Origin: Umbilicaria muhlenbergii
Lineage: Eukaryota > Ascomycota > Lecanoromycetes > Umbilicariales > Umbilicariaceae
DNA: 64,000 bases
NCBI GenBank assembly: GCA_000611775.1
Contig: KK106987.1
Coordinates: 620,001 to 684,000, forward strand
Reading direction: 5' to 3'
The first letter of the stretch is position 1. Every line of letters starts with the position of its first letter. Below, piece by piece: positions 31,453 to 42,352 of the stretch. A program made the translations under genes and the position numbers. A model generated the notes under the pieces. That model did not search any database. It was not told the DNA's origin and saw only the letters and a program-made list of their open reading frames with translations.

Positions 31453-33698
31453 TTATAGCCGCTGCTTTCCCCTTGTCTCGATCGGAAAGCAGCACATGGC
31501 CACGAAAGCTGCAATGATCAACGACCCGGCCGCATAGACCGGAGCATTTGGGTTGTTTTTCCCAGCATTGACGGCGACAATTGGTGCACAAAGACCACAA
31601 ATGCGGTTCAGACAGGAGGCGATTCCAGTGCCCGTGCCGCGATTGGGGGCAGAGAACACTTCGGGTGTGCTGGGAAGTCGTCAGTCAGGTTCGCCGTGTC
31701 GAGGGGGAAAAGTGAAAACATACTAAGCATACAAGACACCGTACATGATGTTTTGGAAGAACGCCTCAAGGCTAGTCATTGTGAGCTGGTAGTTAGAATT
31801 CGAGCTTAGGGTGAACAGAAACAAAATAATGCCCGTCAGTAGCGTCGAGACGGCGATCGTACCCTTGCGACCAATATATTTGATGTCAACTGTGAAATAA
31901 GCGATGATAGAGCCCGGTATTCCAACAATAGAGGTGATGGCATAGTTGCGATAGACGATGTTGTTGGGTGTTGGCGCAATATTTTTGCCGGCATTTTGAA
32001 GGTATTGCGGCAGGAAGGCATTGAATAGTGGATATCCCATACCTATGGTAGCCCAGCACACCCAGATCAGGCAAGCTATGTATATGTTAGCACATGGATG
32101 AGCGCACTTCAAGCATCAAGAGATATATACTCATTATGCCCAACCTTCGAGTCGCGAAAAGAGGTGCGATTCTCTCCTTTGAAAATTTGCCCAGCTGCCT
32201 TCCGACGATTTGCGCAGTAGAAAGTTTGGCATCCGATACGACTGCTGGGTCTCCTCCGATGTCGTTGAGGATCTCCTCAGTCAACCAAGTCTTCCGCTTG
32301 TTTGCGTAGGCGATGCCATGGACAGTAGCTACAGCCTCTGCTTGCCGGCCCCTCGAAAGGAGATACTTGGGGGACTCGTACAAATGAAAGAAGAAGAAGC
32401 GGCATACGAACATCAGGAACGTCAATGCGCCCATAGTGATGTTGAAATATCTCCAGCCTTTGTTTAATTCTCGAGAACAGCAGGCAACGCCTGGTGCCGT
32501 AATTTTGCACGACTGGAGCGTAGGTTCACAGGAATAGTTCGTGAGGAACCCCCAAGCAACTGCAGCATACATTAGTGTCACGTATACGGGATGCGTCAAG
32601 GAGAGCTTACTAAGAGAAGCTATCAGCTGTCCCACTGGCCACCAGATAGAAAGCATAGTGAGAAGATTGCCAGAAGCAAACGGCAAGAACTCGAGGAAGA
32701 GTGCTCCATCCTAAACGAGTCAGGAGATGTCTCAGCAAGACGATGTTCTAGGAAGAACAACATACCACCGGAAGATTGCCACCAACACCAACGCCCAGTA
32801 CGGAGTAGAGAGCGCATGTCCCAACCCAACTGTTGCCGCCGCCTACAGCGAGCCCGAACACACCAGCGATAAAGAGAGTGGCGTTGAACGCCAGGCGTCG
32901 CCCAATCACATCAGATGCAACTAAACTCTATGAATGATCGTCACTCAATACTAGCGGAATGATATACTCACGGCCCCAAAAGCTTGCTCCAATACAGAGA
33001 CCAACAAAGGTGGCGCAGGTGGTATATCGGACATGAGTAGTGGACACACCAAATTCAGAGGTGAGCGACGGCAAGGTAAGGGCGACGCCCTGAGAAATGC
33101 ATCAGCGACTGCAGTACGACGTAACTGCTTGCTCTTTTCAAACTTACTTGAAGCCATAGACTACCAAAATTTGGCCATTAGTAAAGCACGGTATGAAGGC
33201 CCTCAATCCGAACTTGCTCACTTGTCGGCGAGCCAACCAAACCCACACAAACAGAAAAGCTTCCATTGGTATAATCCCATGCCTATATCCTGTATAGCTT
33301 TATTAATCACTTTCGACTTGCCTGAAGTCATGTCAGCTCCATTATAATCATTGCATCAAGTAAAGCCCCTGGGTGATTGTTTGCCGCAGCCATTAGGGGT
33401 CCAGAATACGAGAAACGCTATATCACGTACGATCATAAGCAGCATCATGTCCCGAGGCTGCTACGTCAAGGTCAATTTCGGCTCTCAGACCCTCAATAGT
33501 GTACGCGCTGTAATCGTTGCTCCTTGTCGAATGAACACCTGCCTCAAGTCCTTTGTCAACTTTTCCATCCACGGTACCCAGCTTCTCGTCATGATCAGCG
33601 ACAACAGAGGCATGGCGTGTAGCTTGCGCGAGCGGAACGTAGACGTCGGGGAAGTCGCTAACATCGTGCTTCTTGAAGGGGTTCATGAAAACCGGCAT
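31453..33698 (-). CDS. MFS transporter (SV2/sugar-porter-like), nine exons
   Basis: Exons are 33698-33431, 33321-33222, 33160-33148, 33089-32972, 32920-32766, 32710-32611, 32559-32131, 32075-31724 and 31669-31453, giving 583 residues. The start MPVFMNPFKKHDVSDFPDVY begins a cytosolic tail of about 100 residues. The first helix region reads GMGLYQWKLFCLCGFGWLAD. The 13-nt exon 3 supplies NLWLQ, then come GVALTLPSLTSEFGV and the A-motif WGLASDVIGRRLAF. GGNLPVDGALFLEFLP is the conserved end of helix 4. A large loop, VYRNYAITSIVGIPGSIIAY and the C-terminal PNRGTGTGIASCLNRICGLC follow. All introns are 51-109 nt with standard GT-AG ends. One of 51 nt is in frame. It belongs to a fungal group of general-substrate permeases distantly like synaptic vesicle SV2. 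The substrate is unknown. Confidence 0.9.
33148..33160 (-). other. 13-nt microexon of the MFS transporter
   Basis: The exon is bounded by TTTTGGTAG acceptor and GTAAGTTT donor. Its 13 bases complete the Asn codon and encode Leu-Trp-Leu-Gln. Skipping it would shift the frame and lose the end of the first transmembrane helix. Confidence 0.8.
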
Positions 33699-36078
33699 GT
33701 TGATAGATTTGGAGTTGTGCTTTGGGCGCTTCTGCGTTGATCGCAGCAGGGGTGGTGTTGCGTTAGGGCTGAGAAGCCAGGGCAAGGTCTCCGGCAAGCC
33801 TGACTTGTAGCGCTTTTGGCTCTTTTGGGTAAGGTGCGGGCGAAGCTCTTAGGGCTATTGAAGGTCGTCGCAATGGGCAAGTCCTGGGCGAGAAGAGTCT
33901 CGGTACAGATCTTTCCAATTGAGTCGCTTTGGGCTGTTCTTTTGTGTCACCCCACGGACAGTTTTTCACCAGAACAATTGACGCTTCACAATGCGCATAT
34001 GATCTGGAAGGACTGAGGTACCGTATGACGTTGTATTTCTGCCAGCTAGGAGGAAGAGCAGCAACTTGCTGAACTGACTGATGTTGCAATTGTAGTAGCA
34101 TGATAAGATCTTGGGGCATGGGCTTACTAAAATATTCCCGAATGCGACTTTGGCCAGTGAGTGCCAGGGCCCAGGCTGCCGGCACGACTGAACAACCGTT
34201 GAACACCCCCCGCTCGACCATGGTGGGGGCCCGGCGAAATGATACAAGCTGCTAACCGCAAGCAGCAATAATTGTTCTGTTGCAGCGCGCATTTCTTTGC
34301 AATCTCCTTGGTTGGACGACTAGGGCCAGCACGCTGCAGCGCGGCGCACGCGACCAAGGCGCTAGAGGAGGTTTGAACCATTCAGAGATCAGCTCCCAAG
34401 CGTCTTTTAGGTAAGGCCAAGTGCTTTAGCAGTTTCATTTCGAAAGGCAGACAATGAAATCTTACGGAAAATGGTGAGGGGGAAGACAGTGATATTCATA
34501 GTAGAACGAAAACCATATGGCTGTGATAACAAGAACTTGGACAGGCTCCTCGGTCTTCAGAGCAGCAGACGTAGGAATAAAATAACTGGCAGTCCTCAGC
34601 TAGAAAAGCCCTCGACCACCCGACAATCAAGGAAGAGTTCAGAAAAGCTTCAACGTCGAGACGTTAGAAGCTATTAATCTCTGCAAGCTCTATCCCTAAG
34701 TGCTTGCATAGATCACTTCCATTTTGAAGTATCGAGAGAGTCCTTAGCCAGAGATTGTCTCTTTTTGAGTTCATACAGCTCCGTAGTCCTTGCGAGAAGA
34801 GTGAAATGATCAAAGCAATTACACATAGTGCTTGCCAAGATTTATACAGTTTTCTAGAGTACGTATCGTCCCTACCCTATACCCTAGTTCCAACCTATCA
34901 AAGAGATATTCTGTGAAACCGTTCGTTTTCATGCTCATTTTTAAGCCTACTGAAGACAAGATTTAGGTATTCAGTATGTCGTAACACATCTTGACGATTG
35001 AAATAGCATATAGAGACCGTCAAATATTAGAAGCTATATTGAGAGAAAGTCCCTCACATGTCTCTTGATACGTTGGCAAGTACATCGTCGGGCGTAGAGA
35101 CAGAATAAGTGGCAGTTCTTATGTGGGGACACTGTTCGCAAGAATGCAGGAAGTCCCTTGAAGCAAAGCTCTTGTTGGTGAGTGGCTATTGGGGAGGGAA
35201 ACCCCAGCAGGCGACAGTCACATGCCTTTGTCCATACGCTTGTGATAAGAAAGAGATTCTCTGACTAAGGTGATATAGAGGTGGCGTTAAAACTACCTTA
35301 GCTCCTTGGCTGTCTCGGTCTGAGAGAGAAATGCCAAGGGCCGCAAGGGCAAACTATCCCCTCTACTTATTCCGGAGCATGAGCACATAAAACATGGCGC
35401 AGCTTTGCAAGGAATAGCCCTGCCTCAGGATGAATGATTTGTACTGGGACAAACTCGTACGTGACGATTTCACTTCGGTATGGTACTGCTGTCGGGATCA
35501 CACAGGGATGTGCTGGCGAAGGTCTGTTAATCAGCGCTGTTAACCAGCAGAAGCAGCGTGGCGGAATGCTCTGATTACTGATTGGAATTGTGAGGTGTTG
35601 ATTGATGATGACATTCCTACGGAGCTTCAAATAGGGTTTACCGATTCGATTAGTCAGCGTGGGGTCATTCGGAATCAGCCAGGGCCATTTTGCAAGGTGA
35701 TCTGCCGGTCGGTACCTTAATCTGAAAATCTCAGTCTCAAGGCTTCTCCTCAGGCTTCCTATGACGCTTAGCGGGGGCGGTGAGCGATGGAATGGAATCA
35801 TTGAACGGCAATGCACTTCAAATTCCCGTGTGAGGTGCCTAAGGTAAGTTGCAAACAACAGTCACGAGTCAAGGGATATTGTTATCAAGCGCTTCCAATC
35901 CGCATTCGGCGTTCTTTGAGGAACATTGAGAATTCACAAGCGTTTCAAAGAAGTTGCCTGGACTCAAAATTTGCGCCACATCATCATACATGTACTCATA
36001 ACCGGTCACCTCCCACTATCTGCCACCTTCATCATTTCATTTTGAACCCTACAACATCCACGACCCCTCCTTTCCATT
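33699..36078. other. 2.4-kb gene-poor, partly AT-rich region
   Basis: This lies upstream of the MFS gene (minus) and the DUF7732-like gene (plus). Bases 34,470-35,150 are clearly more AT-rich than the flanks (several 60-base lines below 40% GC) and full of stops in all frames. Two stretches resemble each other: near 34,570 (CGTAGGAATAAAATAACTGG) and near 35,090 (CGTAGAGACAGAATAAGTGG), each followed by CAGT-C/T-CT. This could be decayed repeat DNA. A 160-codon minus frame at 35367-35858 lacks a good start and is not called. Confidence 0.45.
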
Positions 36079-36974
36079 ATGAAAGCGCAACCGATAACAT
36101 TTCTCCTATTAGCCGGTGCATTACTCACCACTTCCCTCTCGATACCTAAACCCGACCATGCGCTGGCGCGAAGAGAAGCTGAGGTAGAAGTACAACTGTT
36201 AGATGCGCCGCTTGCCCAACGGTTCGATGAATTTCTCAGCGATCTAGAGAAGAGGCGGGGAGGTGGAGGTAGCTCAGGCGGGGGCGGAAGAAGTGGTGGA
36301 TCGTCATCTTCCGGTTCCTCGTCCTCCGGTTCATCATCCTCAGGATCATCGTCATCCGGTGCAGGGGCGGGCGTGTCTAGGTATGTCGCAACAGGTTCGA
36401 AAACAACTTCAAGGATGACGGCTGACCACCATCGAACCTCAGTGGCGCACGCCCATCTTACGGTGGCGGCAAGTACTACGGTGGCGGCTCAACGTCCGCT
36501 TACACCGCCGGCGCACGCTCACCGCTGGGCATTACACCGTATCTTCTCGGTGGTGCGGCTCTCGGCATCTTTCCGGGACTCTGGCTTTACGGTGCCTATG
36601 CCTACCCATACGCTCATCCTTATAGCTTCGTGAATCGCACAGACACCAACTCCAGCAATCCAAACGGCGTCAACGAGACCTTGCCCGTCACCTGTCTCTG
36701 CCAGCAGTACAACCCTTGCGGGTGCGATGACAACGACAATGTGACCTATGTCGATTCGCTTTTGGGTAACGGCAGCGCTGCGGACATGGACAGCAGTCTC
36801 GTGAGTGTTGGTCCGGTCAACGGTACCAAGACTGTCGTCATCAATGGCACACTGCCGAACGGCACGAGTGCCACCACAAGCGCAGCTGGTCCCGGTGTCA
36901 AACAGACTCTCCTGGAAAGCTCTGGATTCTGGCTCGTCGGGGCCATCGTTGGATACACAGTGTGGTTTATGTGA
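36079..36974 (+). CDS. Secreted, Gly/Ser-rich protein with DUF7732-like C-terminal half
   Basis: Two exons (36079-36380 and 36443-36974, 62-nt intron with GTATGT donor and CTGAC branch) code for 277 residues. A signal peptide opens it (MKAQPITFLLLAGALLTTSL). Two dibasic sites, LARREA and EKRRGG, are possible Kex2 cuts. A Gly/Ser repeat with four SSSSG units follows, then Gly/Tyr-rich sequence, a hydrophobic block (ITPYLLGGAALGIFPGLWLY) and a Cys/Asn-rich module (VTCLCQQYNPCGCDDND). The final part VDSLLGNGSAAD and TKTVVINGTLPNGT is the signature I associate with the fungal DUF7732 family. A C-terminal hydrophobic tail suggests a GPI or membrane anchor. Many N-glycosylation sites are present. 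It is a surface protein of unknown role. Confidence 0.78.
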
Positions 36975-38661
36975 TACTGTTTCCCTGCCACTATTTCTGC
37001 TTCTTCTGTATAAAATTGATTCTCTTACCCAGTTTCTGCATCAAGCCATGAGTTGCGGCGGGAAACTTGTTAGGTATCAATACCCGGGGATGTTTCCAGG
37101 CCAGGTTTCCCATTGGGTAGAGAGGCGTTCCGGGTCGGAGTCAGGTCACGGTGGCTGGAAATGGCAAACCAATATAGCACTCTTGAAATTATCAACTGGT
37201 GAAATCAAGTACTAGTTCCTAGTGTGCGTGTTCATATACTGGGTTGACGACAATAGTTATCAAGTTAGTTGACCCTTTCAATGAGGGCGGAATTATAATG
37301 GACAATCCTTGTTGCTCGACGGAATCTGGGCCGTCGTTGTGTTGTCCTTGTTACTGTGGCAATTCGATTGCAACTCCTGGGGCGTAGGTCCTGGCTTGTC
37401 TCGCAGACGCCCCCACTACCCATGGCCAATGAACTGATTAGAATCACCACGCTCCCCGCAAGGGTGAGAATTTCCGATTTTGCTAGTGGCTGCAGCGGGT
37501 AAACCTTGCCTCGTTTCAATTATTGTTGATTTCTTAGTGGTTGCGTCCCAAACCCACCAGGATCAATTGATCCATGCCTGCTTGATCCAGTTCGTATTTG
37601 CCTGTCAACAATGCATGAGAGGGCGTCTAGCAAGCGCTGTTTCAGCAGAGTGGAGACCCTAGAGAGGCGCCTTGAGTCCTTCGACTCCTCCTGCCTCTCC
37701 TGCCTGTCCTGCCTGATCAGCCAGCCAAGCGAGTTGGCCCAACCTCTGGCCGGCGATCCTCCGTCACCTCCGCGACGAACAGGCACTCACAGTCTCGCAC
37801 AGTCGCACGAAGCACAGACGCCGCTCGCTACTACCGTACCAACTAATGCGCGACGCTCAGCCGCGGCAGTCGACCGAGTACGCGTGGCGAATCACAGGCT
37901 CGTACATGGCTGGAAGTCTGGGGATGCATCTGGTTGATTGCGTACACAATGGACATTCTATGCACTAAGCAGGGAAGCGGGCTGTTAGAAATGGCAGAAT
38001 CGTGCGATCTAGCTTCGTATTTTGCCTAGGTCGCCTCTCTGATCCTCCGTTAACACAGTGGTCAGTGCTTCCCTCCAAGGCGGTCTCGTTGGGATAACGG
38101 AGGTGCCAATCGAGTGGCTGGATTGGCTAGATTTGGCTGGGGGAGGTTGACTTTGTGGTTGGATAGGTTGCGGCGGGCTTGCGGCCTGGGAGGAGTCTAA
38201 TGATTACCTCATTAAGATCTGGCTGCTACTCCGCCAGCCTGCCGAGTATCTTAGCTGCTCTCTAGCCTATACCCTCCGCGCCTCCATTTTTACGTGCTGC
38301 TCCATACGATGAGGACCTTCCTTTCCCTAGCCCCTAAACCCCCCCCAACCCCTTGCGGGACTTTTGTGCCGTTCTATTGATAAACACTAACTTTTCTAGC
38401 CACCCTCCCACGGCCCCCACCACCTGCTTTACTCTCCCATCCCCACCTATATATCGAGGTCGTCACTCATCGTTCTCTGCATTCCTCAAGTAACCTTACT
38501 ATCTCCATACATATCTCTATCTCTTGCCATCTCTCCGATCAATCACATTCGTTTTGCCGCTTATTTCAGCGACCGTCAACCAGCACACTCGCTCGACGCC
38601 ACAGCCTCGTCCAACTACAATATCGCTATCCACTTCCGGTAATATCATAACGACACCAAAC
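36975..38661. other. Long upstream region of the PIR-repeat gene
   Basis: This 1.7-kb stretch has no convincing gene. It includes a CTCCTGCCT-like short repeat near 37685-37725, a C-rich tract with CCCTAG and CCCCTAAACC near 38325-38350 and, close to the gene, a TATA box at 38448. The long region fits a regulated wall-protein gene, but that is inference. Confidence 0.5.
38448..38454 (+). promoter_or_regulatory. TATA box of the PIR-repeat wall-protein gene
   Basis: TATATAT lies 208 bp before the ATG at 38662. It follows a pyrimidine-rich stretch and is followed at 35-60 bp by CTCTGCATTCCTC, a plausible transcription start zone. Strong TATA boxes are common at highly or conditionally expressed fungal wall-protein genes. 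Confidence 0.6.
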
Positions 38662-39525
38662 ATGCCTTCAATCAAGAACATCGCTCTCGCTTGTGCGTTC
38701 GCCACCCTTGCCGCTGCCCAGGTCTCACAGTCCGCCGATGGTCAAATTATCAAACCAACGTCGGCCTCCACCGTTGCAGCGGTGTCTCAGTCGAAAGACG
38801 GCCAGATTGTAGCACCCACTTCTACTTCCACCGTCGCGGCCGTCTCTCAATCGAAAGACGGCCAGATTGTGGCACCTACTTCCACCGTCGCGGCCGTCTC
38901 TCAATCGAAAGACGGCCAGATTGTGGCACCTACTTCCACCGTCGCGGCCGTCTCTCAATCGAAAGACGGCCAGATTGTGGCACCTACTTCCACCGTCGCG
39001 GCCGTCTCTCAATCGAAAGACGGCCAGATTGTGGCACCTACTTCCACCGTCGCGGCCGTCTCTCAATCGAAAGACGGCCAGATTGTGGCACCTACTTCCA
39101 CCGTCGCGGCCGTCTCTCAATCGAAAGACGGCCAGATTGTGGCACCTACTTCCACCGTCGCGGCCGTCTCTCAATCGAAAGACGGCCAGATTGTGGCACC
39201 TACTTCCACCGTCGCGGCCGTCTCTCAATCGAAAGACGGCCAGATTGTGGCACCTACTTCCACCGTCGCGGCCGTCTCTCAATCGAAAGACGGCCAGATT
39301 GTGGCAGCCACTTCCACCATTGCGGCCGTATCTCAGTCTAAGGATGGTCAGATTGTCAAGGGGACCACATTGGCCAGCGTCACCGTCGCCCCCACCACGA
39401 ACGGCACCTTCTCCACACCAAGCAAGACGCAAGGCGCAACATTCACCGGAGCTGCAAACATCATGGGATGGAGTAACGAGCTTATTGCCGCCGTTGGTAT
39501 CGCCGCTGGTGTTGCCATGCTCTAA
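38662..39525 (+). CDS. Cell-wall protein with PIR-type repeats and GPI-like tail
   Basis: A single exon codes for 287 residues. The ATG at 38662 gives a signal peptide ([20 protein letters not shown]). The in-frame sequence before it (from 38524) has no signal peptide character and is probably leader. The mature part is one SQSADGQII followed by 11 copies of SQSKDGQIV in an 18-residue unit [18 protein letters not shown]. The core Q-x-x-DGQ[IV] is that of yeast PIR proteins (Hsp150/Pir family, SQIGDGQIQ), whose Gln forms an alkali-labile ester with beta-1,3-glucan. The C-terminus (GAANIMGW, then [14 protein letters not shown]) looks like a GPI attachment signal, while the yeast PIR C-terminal four-Cys domain is missing. 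So it may be bound to the wall in two ways. Confidence 0.88.
   Translation: MPSIKNIALACAFATLAAAQVSQSADGQIIKPTSASTVAAVSQSKDGQIVAPTSTSTVAAVSQSKDGQIVAPTSTVAAVSQSKDGQIVAPTSTVAAVSQSKDGQIVAPTSTVAAVSQSKDGQIVAPTSTVAAVSQSKDGQIVAPTSTVAAVSQSKDGQIVAPTSTVAAVSQSKDGQIVAPTSTVAAVSQSKDGQIVAPTSTVAAVSQSKDGQIVAATSTIAAVSQSKDGQIVKGTTLASVTVAPTTNGTFSTPSKTQGATFTGAANIMGWSNELIAAVGIAAGVAML
38784..39355 (+). repeat. 54-bp tandem repeats, about eight almost identical copies
   Basis: The period is 54 bp (18 codons). The GTGGCACCTACT element recurs at 38870, 38924, 38978 and so on every 54 bp through 39248, with no base difference seen between inner copies. Outer copies have diverged. Such identity at synonymous sites points to recent expansion or gene conversion. 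Confidence 0.93.
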
Positions 39526-40281
39526 GCAAGAATATCTATAACGAGACTGGGGGATGGGGTTGAACGGTTGTCAACGATCACGAAGTCAAGTTGTCACTGT
39601 CCTGGATTATGCCAAGGGTTCACAGCGAATGCATATTCTCTTATTGGTCGACAAAAGGGTATCCTATTTTCATGTATGAACATGGTGGTGGACATGATAT
39701 GCATCACAGGTATAGCAGTAATATAGCATCAAAAGGAGTCTCTATAACTCCATAATTAACAATGAAATTCTATACATGAACAGTTCACATTCCAACACAT
39801 GTCATCGGATTCATTGTTCCTTGTGTAACTTTCCATCCTTGTCTACACCTTTAATCTCGAATTTCTTACCGTCGTGTTATCGCCACCCCCGCACGATATC
39901 TACTTGCAGTAAAGGAAATCTCCCGCACAGAGCGGTGCAGTCTCCGAGTATCCAAACTTTAGCCTCCCCTATAATACTGTTAGGCAAACCAGAGGCCGCC
40001 GAAGTGAGGAGAAAATGGGCGGGCTCGGCCCCACATAACGGTGGCGGCACTCGGCAGAAGGCATGTCATAGCGTCATAGAAGTAGTATTCCCTACAAACG
40101 TTCTCAACTCCAGACTGGGATCAGTCACGATGGGTCTCCCTTACACCGTTATAGCCGTTGATTCACCGCACGCTGCAAAGGATCGCACGGTGATACCGCA
40201 TCAGAGAAGCGCCAAGCCTGAACCACGCAGCTCGCTCTCGATTCGCCAAGAGGCGCTGGATGACCCGCCCGGATCCGGGAC
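39526..40281. other. Intergenic region
   Basis: This 756-bp stretch includes the PIR gene 3' UTR and the promoter of the monocarboxylate-type permease. A frame at 39776-40315 is open but runs into the next gene's start in another frame and has no family features. Confidence 0.5.
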
Positions 40282-41842
40282 ATGCCGTCAGCCATACATG
40301 AAACCCATGTCCTAACCCCCCAGCAGGAAGGCGGGGTTCGAGTTTCGAAAGACGCGTCGTCCGCCTCTGAAGATGCGCTCCCCAACCCCCAGCCAGCCTC
40401 GGACGCGCTTCCCTACCCAGAGGGCGGGCTGCGGGCCTGGTCCGTGGTGTTCGGCTCCTTCAGCGGTATGCTGGCTTCGTTTGGGCTGATGAATAGTATT
40501 GGGATTTTTCAGGCCTATCTCAGCACGCATCAGTTGGCGGGATACGATGAAGGGACCATTGGGTGGATTTTTAGTTTATATGTGTTTTTGGTGAGGAGAT
40601 CCGGAATTGTTGCGATGATATGATTGGGGGGGGGATGACTGGCTGACTTGGGGGTTTGTTGTGTGCGGGTCTCTAGGCTTTCTTCTGCGGTATTCAGATT
40701 GGGCCTTTTTTCGATGTGTACGGGCCGCGCTGGTTGGTCGCGGCGGGAAGCGTCTTGTTGGTTGGGGGGATGATGTTGTTGGCTGTGTCGACTAGTGAGT
40801 CCTGTCTACGTTAGCTATGCCAATCCCGTCCCTGCCCATCGTTAGGGTTGTCGCCCTAGGCTGAGCAGATATCTTGTTCACAAATGCTGACGGGAACTTG
40901 TTCTCCACAGAATACTGGCATTACATATTCAATTTCTCGATCCTCGGCGGCGCCGGCACATCTTTGATATTCACCCCAGCCGTCTCCGCAATCGGGCATT
41001 ACTTCCTGCGCTCCCGCGGCACCGCGACAGGACTCGCCGCAACGGGCGGCTCCGTCGGCGGAATCATGTTCCCGCTGCTGCTGCTGCGCCTCTTTCCCCT
41101 GGTGGGCTTCGCCTGGGCAACACGCATCATGGGATTTATAATGCTCTTCCTGCTCATAATCGCCAACCTGCTCATCCGCTCCCGCTTGCCTCCCAAACCG
41201 TGCAGTAGCGTCTGGCCCGACTTCCGCATCTTCAAGGACGAGATCTTCGCTTTGACGACGGCGGGGGTGTTTTTCATCGAGTGGGGGCTTTTCTTGCCGT
41301 TGGGTTATATTTCCACTTACGCAGTGCACTATGGTGTTTCCGCCTCCCTGTCCTACCAACTGCTTGCCGTTATCAACGTGGGCAGTGTCTTTGGTCGCTG
41401 TTTGCCCGGCTATGTGGCGGATCGGCTGGGCAGGTTCAACACGATAATCATGACGGTGGCGTTGTGTCTGGCCCTGACGCTGGGGCTGTGGTTGCCTGCC
41501 GCGGAGCTGTTGAGGGGTCAGACAAGGGTGAACGTGGCGGTGCTGTGTGTGTTTGGAGTGGCGTTTGGGTTTGCGAGTGGGAGTAATATCAGTTTGACGC
41601 CGGTGTGTGTGGGACAGCTTTGCGACACGGAGAGCTATGGGAGATACTATGCTACGTGTTATACGTTGGTTAGTATTGGGTGTCTGACGGGGATCCCGAT
41701 TGCCGGGAAGATCTTGGCGCTGGATGGTGGCGAGTATTGGGGTCTTGTCGTGTTTACGTCCATGTGCTATGCTGGGGGTTTGCTGTGCTTTATCACGGCT
41801 CGGGTGATGAAGGTTGGCTGGAAGGTTAAAGCAAAATATTGA
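40282..41842 (+). CDS. MFS monocarboxylate-type permease
   Basis: This belongs to the fungal MCT-like group of the major facilitator superfamily (yeast Mch relatives). Three exons (40282-40590, 40677-40794, 40911-41842) code for 452 residues. The cytosolic tail ends with [20 protein letters not shown], the group's signature before helix 1 (PEGGxxAW). Then [25 protein letters not shown] joined to [20 protein letters not shown], and [20 protein letters not shown] (helix 4) follow. The second half has [18 protein letters not shown], the MFS loop motif between helices 8 and 9. The second join (donor ACTA|GTGAGT) gives STKYWHY. Twelve membrane segments are expected. The substrate is not readable: monocarboxylates, riboflavin or others occur in this group. 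Confidence 0.92.
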
Positions 41843-42352
41843 AGAAATTTATGAAATCGTAATATCTATGCAATTAAGACAAACGAATGGTTTGCACAGG
41901 TGACTAAGGTAGTGGTATGCAAAGGTGGTCAAAGGATTGTCCAAATAAACGTTGAAGAGGCTATGACATGTTGCACTGACGGTCCTCAGCACTTTGTAAG
42001 CAAAGGTCGCATTGGCTCACATATGTCCTGCCTTGTACAATGATCTCAATATGCCTCAAGGATTGTGTCTTCTCTGTCTATCTACCCCAGTAATATCATT
42101 TCCACATACAGATTTCGAACACAAGAGAATGTTTCGGAGTATTCCCAGATTATTAGTACGTCGATAAAAGCAATGAAGTACGCGCAAGCCGCAATGCCGT
42201 CGAGGCCGGTATTTATAATAATAAATAAACTGTCAGAACCCTTTGAATGCCCGTATAATGCATCACGCTGAATAATGCACCTGTCTTCTTTTCTTCCATC
42301 ACTGCCTTCCCGCCCGGACTCCGCTTGGATGGTTGGCCGCTACGATGCGGAC
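41843..42352. other. Convergent intergenic region
   Basis: This 510-bp, rather AT-rich stretch holds the 3' UTRs of two convergent genes. I see no gene or repeat. Confidence 0.55.

Noticed and set aside
29960-33698. Secondary-metabolite cluster (oxidoreductase next to a transporter)
   Set aside because: No backbone enzyme or pathway regulator nearby; the genes are convergent with separate promoters.
35367-35858. 163-codon minus frame
   Set aside because: It begins at a TTG, has its first ATG well inside, shows no family features and lies in promoter DNA next to an AT-rich block.
38325-38352. Telomere-like C-rich tract (CCCTAG, CCCCTAAACC)
   Set aside because: Only two degenerate units, in a pyrimidine-rich promoter; too little for an interstitial telomere.
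38784-39355. CRISPR-like regular spacing
   Set aside because: The units are contiguous, lack unique spacers and are coding; the organism is a fungus.
38691-39541. Long alternative frames (216-235 codons) on both strands across the PIR repeats
   Set aside because: A 54-bp repeat without stops in one copy stays open in every frame where the unit has no stop. Only one frame has a signal peptide, PIR motif and anchor.
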